In this document: in pieces, positions 29,533 through 39,490 of the stretch | Numbering within the stretch: the stretch's first letter is position 1 | How the letters are laid out: each line of letters starts with the position of its first letter | Assembly (NCBI GenBank): GCA_027488155.1 | Contig: JAIYCE010000021.1 | Location: 20,739-84,738, forward strand | From: Hyphomicrobiales bacterium | GTDB lineage: Bacteria > Pseudomonadota > Alphaproteobacteria > Rhizobiales > Beijerinckiaceae | Direction: 5' to 3' | Length of the DNA: 64,000 nt | Notes under the pieces: generated by a model | Seen by the model: only the letters and a program-made list of their open reading frames with translations | Database searches by the model: none | Told to the model about the DNA's origin: nothing | Program-made: the position numbers and the translations under genes

Positions 29533-30693
29533 TCAGGCGAGTTTGGCAAATTTATTGTCGCGCGGGTGCCACATGGCACCCTTGAGCACCACACCCTCCG
29601 AGACGATTTTGCGATCGCCGATCAGATGTTCGCCAGTCACGTCGATGTAATCGAACGAGCCTTTCTTCACCGATAGGATCGTGGCATCGCCCAAAGCGCC
29701 GACACGGAGCGAGCCGAATTCAGGACGCTGCAGAGCGCTGCCGCAATTCACCGTGGTGGCTGCGATCACATCCTTCAGATCCATTCCCAAGCATAGGAAC
29801 TTCGAGAGCGTCGTGACTTGGTCGAAGGCGGGGCCATCGATGCAAACGGTGTGAATGTCCGATGAAATCGTATCCGGATAAAATCCGTTCGCCATCATCG
29901 TGCGCGCCGTCTTGAACGAAAACGAACCGCCGCCATGGCCGACATCGAAAATCACGCCGCGTTCGCGCGCGCGCTGCACAGCCGGTTTCACCGTGCCCTG
30001 TCCTGTGCAAGGCGCATTCGGGAAGGGACGGAAGCAATGGGTGAGGATGTCGCCCGGGCGCAGACGATCGACCACTTCCTCATAGGTCGGAGGCGGATGA
30101 TCGATGTGGCACATCAGCGGCATGCCGGTTTCATCCGCCACTTGCAGGGCGATATCCAGCGGCTGCGTGCCGGACGTTCCTGAGGAATGTTTGCCGACGC
30201 GAACCTTGATGCCGACGATGACGTCGCGATTGGCGTCCGCCACTTTCACCGCATCGGCAGGAGCCATCAGGCGCATCTCTTCGCTCTCACCAACCATCAC
30301 GGTTTTCGAGAAGGCATAGATGCCGGCAAATGAGACATGCAGATAAGCAAGAATGCGAGCTTCACTCTTCTCGATCACATGTTTGCGGAAGCCCATGAAA
30401 TTTCCCGGACCCGCGCTACCCGTGTCGACAGAGGTCGTCACGCCAGAGGTGCGGCAGAATTCATCGGCATTGATGCCGAGCGATGTCCCGCCCCAATAGA
30501 CGTGTGTGTGCAGGTCGATAAGTCCCGGCGTGACGATGTAGCCGGAGACATCGCGGATTTCTGTGTCGGGTCCCGGCTTCACGCTCGGCCCGATTCCTGA
30601 AACGCGCCCGTTCTCGAACGCGACATCCATCACGCCGTCGATGTTCTGGGACGGGTCGATGACGTGTCCGCCCCGCAAGATCAATTGTGCCAT
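29533..30693 (-). CDS. amidohydrolase/deacetylase family metallohydrolase
   Basis: MAQLILRGGHVIDPSQNIDGVMDV...TPGLIDLHTHVYWGGTSLG; dihydroorotase-like amidohydrolase. Confidence 0.85.
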   Translation of the reverse strand: MAQLILRGGHVIDPSQNIDGVMDVAFENGRVSGIGPSVKPGPDTEIRDVSGYIVTPGLIDLHTHVYWGGTSLGINADEFCRTSGVTTSVDTGSAGPGNFMGFRKHVIEKSEARILAYLHVSFAGIYAFSKTVMVGESEEMRLMAPADAVKVADANRDVIVGIKVRVGKHSSGTSGTQPLDIALQVADETGMPLMCHIDHPPPTYEEVVDRLRPGDILTHCFRPFPNAPCTGQGTVKPAVQRARERGVIFDVGHGGGSFSFKTARTMMANGFYPDTISSDIHTVCIDGPAFDQVTTLSKFLCLGMDLKDVIAATTVNCGSALQRPEFGSLRVGALGDATILSVKKGSFDYIDVTGEHLIGDRKIVSEGVVLKGAMWHPRDNKFAKLA

Positions 30694-30705
30694 GCTGTCT
30701 CTCCC

Positions 30706-31641
30706 TCAAGCCGGCGGTATGGAACCCTTGCGCTCAACGATCATCCGGTATTGCTCCGGCTCGCGATGGCGCTCAAAATTAAAAACCCAATCCTTGTAGG
30801 ATTTGGTGAGATCGAGATCGCAACGCGCGATCACGAGTTCGTCATCCTGTGTTAGTGCTTGACCGATCACTTCGCCTGTCGGTGCCACAATCGACGAATT
30901 GCCAATCATCTCGCAGCCTTCTTCGACGCCGCATTTGGCAACACTAACAACCCATGTACCGTTTTGATACGCGCCCGATTGGATTACAAGCTGGTTGTGA
31001 AACTCCGATAGGCGGTCATGTTCAGGCGAGGGCGGATTGTGGCGCGGCGTATTGTAGCCGATCAACACCATCTCGACGCCCTGCAGGCCCATGACGCGGT
31101 ATGTCTCCGGCCAGCGGCGATCGTTGCAGATGGCCATGCCGAAAATGCCACCCATCGTCCGCCATGTCTTCCAACTGAGATTGCCGACCTCAAAATAACG
31201 CTTTTCCAGATGTTGGAAAGCACGCCACGGCTCATGCTCCTTATGGCCTGGTAGATGAATTTTTCGATATTTGCCGACGATGTGACCGTCCTTGTCGACG
31301 AGGATGGCCGTGTTGAAACGCCGCGTGCGTCCCTCTTCGACGATCATTTCGGCATAGCCGAGATAAAACCCGATCTTTAATCTTTTGGCTTCGTCGAAGA
31401 GTGGTTTGGTGTCTGCGGACGGCATTTCTCGTTCATAGAAATGATCAAGCTCAGCTTGATCTTCCATATACCAGCGCGGGAAGAAAGTGGTCAGCGCGAG
31501 TTCCGGAAAGACAACGCAATCGACGCCATGCTTGGCGGCGTCGCGCAGCAAAATGAGCATGCGCTCGACCACATCCTTGCGTGTATGGGCACGTTGAATG
31601 GGGCCAAGCTGGGCCGCTCCCATGGTCACAATACGGGTCAT
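30706..31641 (-). CDS. N-carbamoyl-D-amino-acid hydrolase-like nitrilase-superfamily amidohydrolase
   Basis: VVFPELALTTFFPRWYMEDQAELDHFYEREMPS...KYRKIHLPGHKE...MAICNDRRWPETYRVMGLQGVEMVLIGYNTP; D-carbamoylase-like, catalytic E/K/C present. Confidence 0.88.
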   Translation of the reverse strand: MTRIVTMGAAQLGPIQRAHTRKDVVERMLILLRDAAKHGVDCVVFPELALTTFFPRWYMEDQAELDHFYEREMPSADTKPLFDEAKRLKIGFYLGYAEMIVEEGRTRRFNTAILVDKDGHIVGKYRKIHLPGHKEHEPWRAFQHLEKRYFEVGNLSWKTWRTMGGIFGMAICNDRRWPETYRVMGLQGVEMVLIGYNTPRHNPPSPEHDRLSEFHNQLVIQSGAYQNGTWVVSVAKCGVEEGCEMIGNSSIVAPTGEVIGQALTQDDELVIARCDLDLTKSYKDWVFNFERHREPEQYRMIVERKGSIPPA

Positions 31642-32765
31642 GCTGAACGCCTCTTGCGTACGGTTTCGCCGGTCTCTCCGACGATCTGTTCATAAACAAC
31701 GGGATCGGTATCGCCTTCGGTGCCGATTGCGAGAATGCGCGATGTGGCATCGATGCCGAGGGCCGTGCGCATGGCAGGATCGTTGGCAGCGATGCGGAAT
31801 CCTGCGAGACCGGCCACGCCGGATTCGCCGCCGACAATTCCTGACGATGCGAGAATGCGCATCGTGTCGGCAGCGGCGTCATCGGGAATGGCCATGAAGG
31901 CTTCGGCCCCATGCTCCAGAATATCCCATGCGATCTGCGAGGCTTCGCCACAGGCCAATCCGGCCATGATGGTTTCGAGATCGCCATCCGCGTTCTTTAA
32001 TGTGCCAGCTTTCGCGCTTGCAAGAAGGCACGCGGCGCGATCGGGTTCGACGACGATCGTCTTCGGCCGCTGTGCGCCTTGCTTTTCCCAGAACCAGGAG
32101 AGCACGCCTGCCGCCAATCCGCCGACGCCGCCCTGAACAAAAACATGGGTGGGGGCACTGCCTTGTGCCAATGATTCAGCGGCGAGCAATGCGTAACCCT
32201 GCATCACGCTTTTCGGTACGTCTTGATAGCCGGGCCAAGATGTATCGGAGACGATCTGCCAATTATTCTCTCCCGCCACCTCAGCGGCGCGGCGAACAGA
32301 GTCGTCGTAATGCTTGCCCTCACGCCTCACCTCAGCACCGAAGGAACGGATCGCTTCAGCGCGGCCTTCACTCACCCCTTCATGGATGAAGATGATGGCT
32401 TTGCAGCCTGCGCGCTGTGCGCCCCATGCGACTGCGCGGCCATGATTGCCGTCGGTGGCGCAAGTGACAGTGAGCGGCTTGCCGCCATTCTCGCGCACGA
32501 GTTTTTCAACCGCATAAGCGCCGCCTAGTGCTTTGAAGCTTTTCAAAACGAAACGTGCGTCTTCGTCTTTGTAATGGACAGCACTAACGCCGGTCTCCTT
32601 CGCCAGCGCATCGAGAGAGCGCAAAGGCGTCGGTGCGTAACCGGGCCATTGTGAAATCGTCTTCAGCGCCGCTTCGCCCGCAGCGACCGAAAGAATGGCC
32701 TTCTCGGCTGGGCCATAGGGTTTTTGGGCTTCGAAGCGGGGGTTGATGAAAAGCTCAATGCTCAT
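31638..32765 (-). CDS. diaminopropionate ammonia-lyase
   Basis: 375 aa PLP fold-type II; HYKDEDARFVLKSFKALGGAYAVEKL; VTCATDGNHGRAVAWGAQ; DpaL/YgeX-like. Confidence 0.9.
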   Translation of the reverse strand: MSIELFINPRFEAQKPYGPAEKAILSVAAGEAALKTISQWPGYAPTPLRSLDALAKETGVSAVHYKDEDARFVLKSFKALGGAYAVEKLVRENGGKPLTVTCATDGNHGRAVAWGAQRAGCKAIIFIHEGVSEGRAEAIRSFGAEVRREGKHYDDSVRRAAEVAGENNWQIVSDTSWPGYQDVPKSVMQGYALLAAESLAQGSAPTHVFVQGGVGGLAAGVLSWFWEKQGAQRPKTIVVEPDRAACLLASAKAGTLKNADGDLETIMAGLACGEASQIAWDILEHGAEAFMAIPDDAAADTMRILASSGIVGGESGVAGLAGFRIAANDPAMRTALGIDATSRILAIGTEGDTDPVVYEQIVGETGETVRKRRSA

Positions 32766-32767
32766 GG

Positions 32768-34006
32768 TTAGGAATCCGCAAGACGCAAGGTTGCGGCCAG
32801 CAAGACATCGCTGCCCGCTACAATGTGTTCGGGTTTGGTGAACTCGCGCGGGTTGTGCGACAGGCCGTCGACACTTGGCACGAAAATCATCGCTGACGGT
32901 GCAATCGCTGCGATTAATTGCGCGTCATGTCCAGCGCCTGAGACCATGCGGCGCGATGCGTGTCCCATTTCTTTGGCCGCGCCCTCGACTGTTGCAATCA
33001 GACGATCATCGAAAGGTGTTGCAGCAAAACGCGCCGTCTCTTGAATGGAAACGCTAACGCCATGGTCTTTCGCAGTTGCAGTCAAAAATTCCTTAAGGTG
33101 CCGCTCTGCTGCGTCGAGATGTGCATCGGATGGGTTACGCAAATCGAGCGTCATCGTCACCCGTTTCGGTACGACATTGATCTGTCCCGGTGTGAATTCC
33201 ATACGACCGACTGTGCAACGCTGGTCCGGAATCGTATCCGCCATTTTGCGCGCTTCCACATTGAGTGAGGAAGCGACGAGGCCCGGATCGCGGCGATAAG
33301 AAATCGGTGTCGTACCGGCGTGATTGCTTTCGCCTTCGAGCGTGATCTCGAACCAGCGAATGCCTTGCACGCCTGTAACGGCGCCAATCACCGGGCCTTC
33401 GCTGTCGAGGATTGGGCCTTGCTCGATATGCAATTCGAGATAGGCGCGCGGTTTAATTGTGCCAGGATTCAGATTGCCGATCGCATCGATGGCGCGAATT
33501 GCATCGCCTACGCTCACGCCCGCAGCGTCGCGCGCCGCATAGGCCTCGTCGAGCGAGAGAATACCGGCATGGACGCAAGAGCCCATCATGTCAGGTTGAA
33601 AACGTGCGCCTTCTTCATTGGTGAAGGCCGCAACGCAAACGGGGTAGCGCGGCGTGATGCCCGCATCGCGGAGAACGGCAACGACTTCAAGCCCGGCGAG
33701 CACACCGAGTGCGCCATCGTAACGGCCGCCGGTACCGACCGTGTCGATGTGGGAACCGAGCATGACGGGTGGCCCGTCTTCGCGGCCCGGCAGCGTGCCA
33801 AAGATGTTGCCGATCTTGTCGGTCTCGACCTTCATGCCGAGGGTTTGCATTTGGCCTTTCAGCCAGGCGCGGCCCTGCCTGTCTTCTTCGCTCAAGGCGA
33901 GGCGGCGCGCACCGCCATCGCCCGTGTCGCCTATTGCGCCGAGGTCGGCCAAACGATTGAGCAAACGCGGACCGTCTATCCTGAGATTGGAACGCATTTC
34001 ACTCAT
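32768..34006 (-). CDS. M20 family Zn-dependent hydrolase (N-carbamoyl-L-amino-acid hydrolase / allantoate amidohydrolase-like)
   Basis: MLGSHIDTVGTGGRYDGALGVLAGLEV...TNEEGARFQPDMMGS...ELHIEQGPILDSE. Confidence 0.9.
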   Translation of the reverse strand: MSEMRSNLRIDGPRLLNRLADLGAIGDTGDGGARRLALSEEDRQGRAWLKGQMQTLGMKVETDKIGNIFGTLPGREDGPPVMLGSHIDTVGTGGRYDGALGVLAGLEVVAVLRDAGITPRYPVCVAAFTNEEGARFQPDMMGSCVHAGILSLDEAYAARDAAGVSVGDAIRAIDAIGNLNPGTIKPRAYLELHIEQGPILDSEGPVIGAVTGVQGIRWFEITLEGESNHAGTTPISYRRDPGLVASSLNVEARKMADTIPDQRCTVGRMEFTPGQINVVPKRVTMTLDLRNPSDAHLDAAERHLKEFLTATAKDHGVSVSIQETARFAATPFDDRLIATVEGAAKEMGHASRRMVSGAGHDAQLIAAIAPSAMIFVPSVDGLSHNPREFTKPEHIVAGSDVLLAATLRLADS

Positions 34007-34128
34007 TGAACAACTCCGGCAGGCCATGCGATGCGCTCGCAGAGAGTAGACCATGCGAAGCAATGGTAGAGACTTGCATGCCTTGCCGGTGAGTCAAAGC
34101 CTGCCTGTGCACGGCGGGTCTGCGGATT

Positions 34129-34893
34129 TCACTGTCCGGCAAAGCCGTCGACACACCGTGCCAGTGCGCGGGCGGAGGCGTCTAGCAAACGCTCGCCCTT
34201 TTCAGCACTGGATTTCGCCGCGTCGCCAATCACACCCGTGTCGGTCATTGCTTTGAACCCACGCCAGACCTGAAACGCCGGACTGAGAACCCGCGTGGCG
34301 CTGTTGGTCGCACTCGTCTCGCCGCCCTTGGCCTCATGAAAACGCGCCGGGTCGGCAAGCTCGGGGGCAAGCGCCAGCATCATCGAGGTTTCCGCTTCGC
34401 AGGCATGCAGCACTGTCGTTTGGTCTTCAAGCGCAGCGGCGATGGCGTCGGGGTCAAGCAACCAATAGGTGCCGATGCCGACCGATTGGCCCAGCGAACG
34501 GGCGAGGTCAGCCGACATCGCATTGAGCGCGGAAATGTTGCCGCCATGCCCATTGCAAATCACGATGTGCTTGAAACCGGCCCGCATAATCGAACGGCAG
34601 ATCTCTTCGATGACGGTCTTGTAGGTCGGCAGCGTCAGTGTGAAGGAGCCGCCAAACTCCATGTGATGTTCCGCCAGACCGATCCAAAGCGTGGGAGCAA
34701 CCACGGTCGGCCCTTTTGTGAGGTGTGCGGCGCGGCGACAGACTTCGCCGCACAAAAGTGTGTCGACGCCTGTGGCGAGGTGGGGGCCATGCTGTTCCGT
34801 CGAGGCGACGGGAAGAATCACCACGGCGCCTTCAGCCGCGCGACGGCGCAGCGATTCAGCAGTGGAACGGGCCCATAGAACATCGTTTTGCAT
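34129..34893 (-). CDS. creatininase family protein
   Basis: VVILPVASTEQHGPHLATGVDTLL...IVICNGHGGNISALNAM. Confidence 0.88.
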   Translation of the reverse strand: MQNDVLWARSTAESLRRRAAEGAVVILPVASTEQHGPHLATGVDTLLCGEVCRRAAHLTKGPTVVAPTLWIGLAEHHMEFGGSFTLTLPTYKTVIEEICRSIMRAGFKHIVICNGHGGNISALNAMSADLARSLGQSVGIGTYWLLDPDAIAAALEDQTTVLHACEAETSMMLALAPELADPARFHEAKGGETSATNSATRVLSPAFQVWRGFKAMTDTGVIGDAAKSSAEKGERLLDASARALARCVDGFAGQ

Positions 34894-34940
34894 CGGCTAA
34901 CTCCCTTGTTAGGGAGAGCGTGCCAGTTTCGTCGGGGGCG

Positions 34941-35339
34941 TCAACTTTGCTTTGCCGCATGGCGGCGCGCCAGCCATGCAGAGAGGCGAGGCCTGACGGG
35001 CAGGAAAGCCCGATAGCCGCGTTCTAGCAGAGGCAGGATGCCGGGCACGCGTGCGATCTGTCCGGCCCAACGCCAGCCGGCCAGCCGGTCCCAGATGGTC
35101 GCAAAGGCGGCTGCTCCGGAGATCAGCGTTCCATCGGCCTTGCGGATATGGAAGCGTTGCAAGGCCTGTTCGCGTGACAGGTCTGGCCCGGTCTCAGCCA
35201 TGGGGTCGCTGACATCAATCCAAGCGAAGTTGTCGGCCCCGGGCCGGGCGCGGTAATGGGCGATCTCGGCGCGGCATAGGGGGCAAGCGCCATCGAAATA
35301 GACGCAGGCGCGCGGGGGTTGGTCCTGATGGGCGTTCAT
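34941..35339 (-). CDS. DCC family thiol-disulfide oxidoreductase (DUF393)
   Basis: [35 protein letters not shown]; start chosen within the over-long ORF 34941..36194. Confidence 0.85.
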   Translation of the reverse strand: MNAHQDQPPRACVYFDGACPLCRAEIAHYRARPGADNFAWIDVSDPMAETGPDLSREQALQRFHIRKADGTLISGAAAFATIWDRLAGWRWAGQIARVPGILPLLERGYRAFLPVRPRLSAWLARRHAAKQS

Positions 35340-35468
35340 TGGCTTTCTACGGGCGAGATCGCCAACCGGATGTGCCCCATCCGATCCCTCACTGAGGCGG
35401 CCTTGACTCGGGGCAGGTTGCCGGGCTGTGATATATCTCAGAGCGCAACCCGAACCTAAGCGAATGCC

Positions 35469-36413
35469 ATGAACGCCGAATTTTTCAAGGGTACGATCCC
35501 CGCCTTGATGACCCCTTGCGATGCCAAGGGAACTCCCGATTTCAAGGCTCTGGCCCGGACGGGGCGCAGCCTCATCGATGCGGGCATGTCGGCCGTGGTC
35601 TATGCAGGCTCGATGGGCGATTGGCCGCTCCTGACGGATGAGCAGCGCATGGAAGGTGTGGAGGCTTTGGTCGGCGCCGGTGTGCCGGTGGTCGTCGGCA
35701 CCGGAGCCCAGAATCCCAAGCGCGCCATGGCCTTGGCAGCCCACGCTAAGAAAGCCGGTGCCAAGGGCCTTATGGTCATCCCGCGTGTGCTGTCGCGCGG
35801 CTCCTCGGTCGCGGCCCAGCGGGCGCATTTCGAAGGCGTGCTTGAGGCGGCGGTCGATCTCCCCGCTGTCATCTACAACAGCCCTTATTATGGCTATGAA
35901 ACGAAGGCTGATCTCTTCTTCGAACTCAACGCCAAATATCGCCACCTCGTTGGCTTCAAGGAATTCGGCGGCGCGGCATCGCTGCGCTATGCGGCTGAAC
36001 ATATCACCAGCCGCGATCCGTCCATCATGCTGCTCGTCGGTGTCGATACGCAGGTGTTCCATGGCTATGTGAATTGCGGTGCAGTCGGCGCCATTACCGG
36101 GATCGGCAATGCGCTGCCGAAGGAGACGCTGCATCTCATCAGCCTGTGCCAGAAGGCAGCGGCGGGCGATCCGGTCGCAATGCGCCATGCGCAAGAACTT
36201 GAGCGTGCGCTCGGTGTGCTCTCATCCTTCGACGAGGGCGTCGATCTTGTGCTTTATTACAAATATCTCATGGTGCTTGAAGGTCATGACGAATATCGTC
36301 TGCATATCAATCCAAACGCACAGCTTTCCGAAAGCCAAAAGAATCATCTGACGGCGCAGCATGCCTTGTTCAAGACTTGGTACAAGGCATGGTCGGCCAA
36401 GCTGACGGGTTGA
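35469..36413 (+). CDS. dihydrodipicolinate synthase/N-acetylneuraminate lyase family protein
   Basis: [24 protein letters not shown]...[11 protein letters not shown]...[12 protein letters not shown] Schiff-base Lys. Confidence 0.85.
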   Translation: MNAEFFKGTIPALMTPCDAKGTPDFKALARTGRSLIDAGMSAVVYAGSMGDWPLLTDEQRMEGVEALVGAGVPVVVGTGAQNPKRAMALAAHAKKAGAKGLMVIPRVLSRGSSVAAQRAHFEGVLEAAVDLPAVIYNSPYYGYETKADLFFELNAKYRHLVGFKEFGGAASLRYAAEHITSRDPSIMLLVGVDTQVFHGYVNCGAVGAITGIGNALPKETLHLISLCQKAAAGDPVAMRHAQELERALGVLSSFDEGVDLVLYYKYLMVLEGHDEYRLHINPNAQLSESQKNHLTAQHALFKTWYKAWSAKLTG

Positions 36414-36437
36414 GCTTTCCAACGTTATGAAATCTCG

Positions 36438-36468
36438 GGCCGCTTGCCGCACGGTAGGCGGCCTTTTT
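36438..36468 (+). terminator. intrinsic terminator downstream of the DHDPS-family gene
   Basis: GGCCGCTTGCCGCACGGTAGGCGGCC followed by TTTTTCTT (stem includes G-T wobbles). Confidence 0.65.
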
Positions 36469-36535
36469 CTTGATCCATTTGCCATCGTTCTTGCCCCGTG
36501 TCACAGCTTGGTGGGTTATGTGTGGAGTTGCTGCG

Positions 36536-37777
36536 ATGAAAGCCGGATTGTGGATTGTCGTGTCATGTTTTTTGGCTGCGGGGCTTGCCCTCATGCCGAT
36601 TGCTGAGGCGCAAACGCCCATACCCAGCGAAGCAACCTATGAGCTGATCGGCACTTACGATCTGCAGCGGCTGGAGCAGATCGGCAATGCCGATCTTCGG
36701 GATTTCATGGCATCATCGACGATGCCGACGGAGTTCATCGGCAAATTGGCCAAGCCGAAATACAAAGTGAAACTCTACCGCGTGATTTATCCATCAGTCG
36801 TGCCGGAGCGCGAGAATTTCCCGACACGCGCATCGGGGCTCGTCGCGATTCCGGATAGCGGCACTAGCACCATGCCGCTTGTCTCCTATCAGCACGGCAC
36901 CGTGTTCGATCGCTCCTATGTTCCGAGCAATCCGGACGCATCGATGGAAACGCGCATCATGCTGCTGCAATTTGCAGCGCAGGGTTATATCGTCATTGGT
37001 GCGGATTATTTCGGGCGCGGGCAATCGACGCTGCCGGATTCCTATCTCGTTCGCGACAGTACGCAACAAGCTGGTGTTGATCTTTACATTGCTGCACGCG
37101 ATTTTCTTAAGTCACAGAAAATCTCTGTGAGCCATTTATTTGTCAGCGGCTGGTCGCAGGGCGGCTGGGTCACGATGCAATATCTTTACAAGCTGCAATC
37201 GCTCGGTGTGAAAGTGTCCGCTGCAGCGGTGGCCAGCGCACCTGTCGATGTCTTTCTCACCATGAATCGTTGGCTGAGTAATCCGCAACCAGTCGATGCC
37301 GTTTATCTACCCGGTGTTGTGGCGATTCAGTTGCAGGCACAAGAATTCTATCATCGGCAACAGGGCCTACTCGAAGCGGCGGTGAAGCCAGAATATGTCC
37401 AAGCTGCGCGTGACCTTTACACAGGGCGGAGCGATTTCGAAACCTTCTTCAAAAAAACGCCCCCCAAGCTTGCCGACTTCATCAAGCCTGAATTTGCACA
37501 ATCGGGCTTTGTTGGTCTGACGCCGTATTGGCAGGTGTTGCAGACCAATCAGGCATATCGCTGGCGCTCGAATGTACCGACACGCGTCTATTGGGGTGGG
37601 ACGGATGAGGTTACACCAAAGTCCATCGCGTTCCTGCCAGAAACGGTGCAGTCGCTTCTGGGCGGCGCAGCGGTGACGACGGTCGATGCCGGTGCAAAAG
37701 CCGATCACCGCGCCATCTATGTGTATGGTGCCATCGATCAAAAGGCATGGTTCGACCGGCTCGCTGGCCGAAACTAA
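36536..37777 (+). CDS. secreted alpha/beta hydrolase
   Basis: Signal peptide MKAGLWIVVSCFLAAGLALMPIAEAQ, nucleophile GWSQG. Confidence 0.8.
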   Translation: MKAGLWIVVSCFLAAGLALMPIAEAQTPIPSEATYELIGTYDLQRLEQIGNADLRDFMASSTMPTEFIGKLAKPKYKVKLYRVIYPSVVPERENFPTRASGLVAIPDSGTSTMPLVSYQHGTVFDRSYVPSNPDASMETRIMLLQFAAQGYIVIGADYFGRGQSTLPDSYLVRDSTQQAGVDLYIAARDFLKSQKISVSHLFVSGWSQGGWVTMQYLYKLQSLGVKVSAAAVASAPVDVFLTMNRWLSNPQPVDAVYLPGVVAIQLQAQEFYHRQQGLLEAAVKPEYVQAARDLYTGRSDFETFFKKTPPKLADFIKPEFAQSGFVGLTPYWQVLQTNQAYRWRSNVPTRVYWGGTDEVTPKSIAFLPETVQSLLGGAAVTTVDAGAKADHRAIYVYGAIDQKAWFDRLAGRN

Positions 37778-37839
37778 CCGATACAACCGAGATGGAAAAA
37801 ACCATCTCGTTCTTGAACGATCTTGTCGTCAGGGCTGGC

Positions 37840-38616
37840 TCAGCCGAGCATCCTCGTATCGCCGTCAACGGAAATGGCTTGACCGGAAATCGTTTTGCCA
37901 CGCGGGCTGGCGATGAACACGATTTGATCGGCGATCTGTTGCGGCGTCACATAATCCTTGATCGATGTGAAGGAGAAGGCGGCTGCTTCTGTGTCCTTGA
38001 AGCTCATGCCGCGCTGTTGCGCGCGCGCTTCGAGCACGCGACGTTGGCGATCGCCTGCGACAAGGCCGGGCAGGATCGCGTTGACGCGGATATTGTTTTC
38101 GCCGAGTTCGATGGCGAGCGATTTGGTGAAGCCGATGACCCCCCATTTGGCTGCGGCGTAGGGCGTGCGCATCGCAAAGCCAAATTTTCCAGCTGCTGAT
38201 GAGAGGTTGACGATCGAAGGGTTGGTGCTCTTACGCAGATGCTGCACGGCGAGACGGGCGCAGTTGAACTGGCTCGTCAGGCAGACTGCGATGCAACGCT
38301 CCCAATCGTCGGGATTAATCGCTTCGACGCGGCCGGTGGGGCCAGCAATGCCGGCATTGTTGACGAGGCAATCGAGTCCGCCGAGTTCATTCACCGCGGC
38401 GTCGAAGAATTTCTCGACCTGCGCACGGTCCGCCACATCGCAATAATGAGCCTTTAACAACGGGTCGGATGTTGTCAGCGCGGCCAGCGCATCGCGATCG
38501 ACATCGCACACAACGACTTGCGCTCCCTCGCGCACGAAGGCGCGCGCGATTTCGAGGCCGATGCCACCTGCGCCTGCGGTGACAATGATTTTTTGGCCCT
38601 TCAATTCCATATCCAT
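37840..38616 (-). CDS. SDR family NAD(P)-dependent oxidoreductase
   Basis: IIVTAGAGGIGLEIARAF...CLVNNAGIAGP...YAAAKWGVIGFTK. Confidence 0.9.
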   Translation of the reverse strand: MDMELKGQKIIVTAGAGGIGLEIARAFVREGAQVVVCDVDRDALAALTTSDPLLKAHYCDVADRAQVEKFFDAAVNELGGLDCLVNNAGIAGPTGRVEAINPDDWERCIAVCLTSQFNCARLAVQHLRKSTNPSIVNLSSAAGKFGFAMRTPYAAAKWGVIGFTKSLAIELGENNIRVNAILPGLVAGDRQRRVLEARAQQRGMSFKDTEAAAFSFTSIKDYVTPQQIADQIVFIASPRGKTISGQAISVDGDTRMLG

Positions 38617-38625
38617 GTTGAACTC

Positions 38626-39324
38626 CTATTCGGGCAGATGGCCCTGCGAAATGATGAAATCGGCGGCGCCCTGAATATCCTGTTCGACCGCAGCGCGGGC
38701 ACGATCAGGGTCTGATTTTGCCAAGGCGTCGATGAGGTCGGCGTGGAAGATAACGGCGCGCGTATGTTTGAGCCGGTCGGGATTAGCGCGAAAATCAAGA
38801 TTGATCACAGGCCCTGCCTTCAGCCAGAGCGAGCGGATCATCTCCGCGAGTTGCGGCGAGCATGCGGCCTCGTATACGGCAAAATGCAGCGCCTGATTAT
38901 ACGCAACGGCGGCCGCAAGATCGGGTTTGCGTTTCTGTGTTTCCTTACGGAAGGCTTCTTCCAGTTCGGCAATGCGTTCGATATCCGCATTATCACGCGA
39001 CGCAGCGGCACGTGCAGCGGCATGGCCTTCGACAACAATGCGTGCCGCGGTGAGATCGACGAACCGCGTCGCACTCATCATTGGCACGCGGATCGCCCGG
39101 TTTGGCGTTACCTCCAGCGCATTATCAGCGACAAGGCGGGTCACTGCTTCGCGGATAGGCATCATCGAGACACCGAGTGCCTCCGCCGTCGAACGCAACG
39201 ACATGCGCTCTCCCGGCGCCAGGCGGCCAGCGATCAGCAGATCCGCAATTTGGCGATAGGCCCGATCCCCAAGCGTCATCCGCTCGAGCGGTTCCATTTC
39301 GGTGGTGGGCAGTCTGGCGTTCAT
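38626..39324 (-). CDS. GntR (FCD) family transcriptional regulator
   Basis: RAYRQIADLLIAGRLAPGERMSLRSTAEALGVSMMPIREAVTRLVADNALEV. Confidence 0.92.
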   Translation of the reverse strand: MNARLPTTEMEPLERMTLGDRAYRQIADLLIAGRLAPGERMSLRSTAEALGVSMMPIREAVTRLVADNALEVTPNRAIRVPMMSATRFVDLTAARIVVEGHAAARAAASRDNADIERIAELEEAFRKETQKRKPDLAAAVAYNQALHFAVYEAACSPQLAEMIRSLWLKAGPVINLDFRANPDRLKHTRAVIFHADLIDALAKSDPDRARAAVEQDIQGAADFIISQGHLPE

Positions 39325-39490
39325 CGGTCAGGGGTGCGGCTTCGAGTGGGCTTTACAATCGCGAAGGGCTGCGACAGACTGATTGTGATCACAGATCACG
39401 GCTGGCCGTCAACGCCCACGATGAAGGAGCGGTCGGCAGCCGAGAGGAAACGATTAACCCGCTACGGCGGACCATAGGGAGAGTGAACGC

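Noticed and set aside
34941-36194. 417-aa minus-strand ORF extending across the DHDPS-family gene
   Set aside because: Only the C-terminal part (34941..35339, DCC family) is credible; the rest is antisense to 35469..36413.
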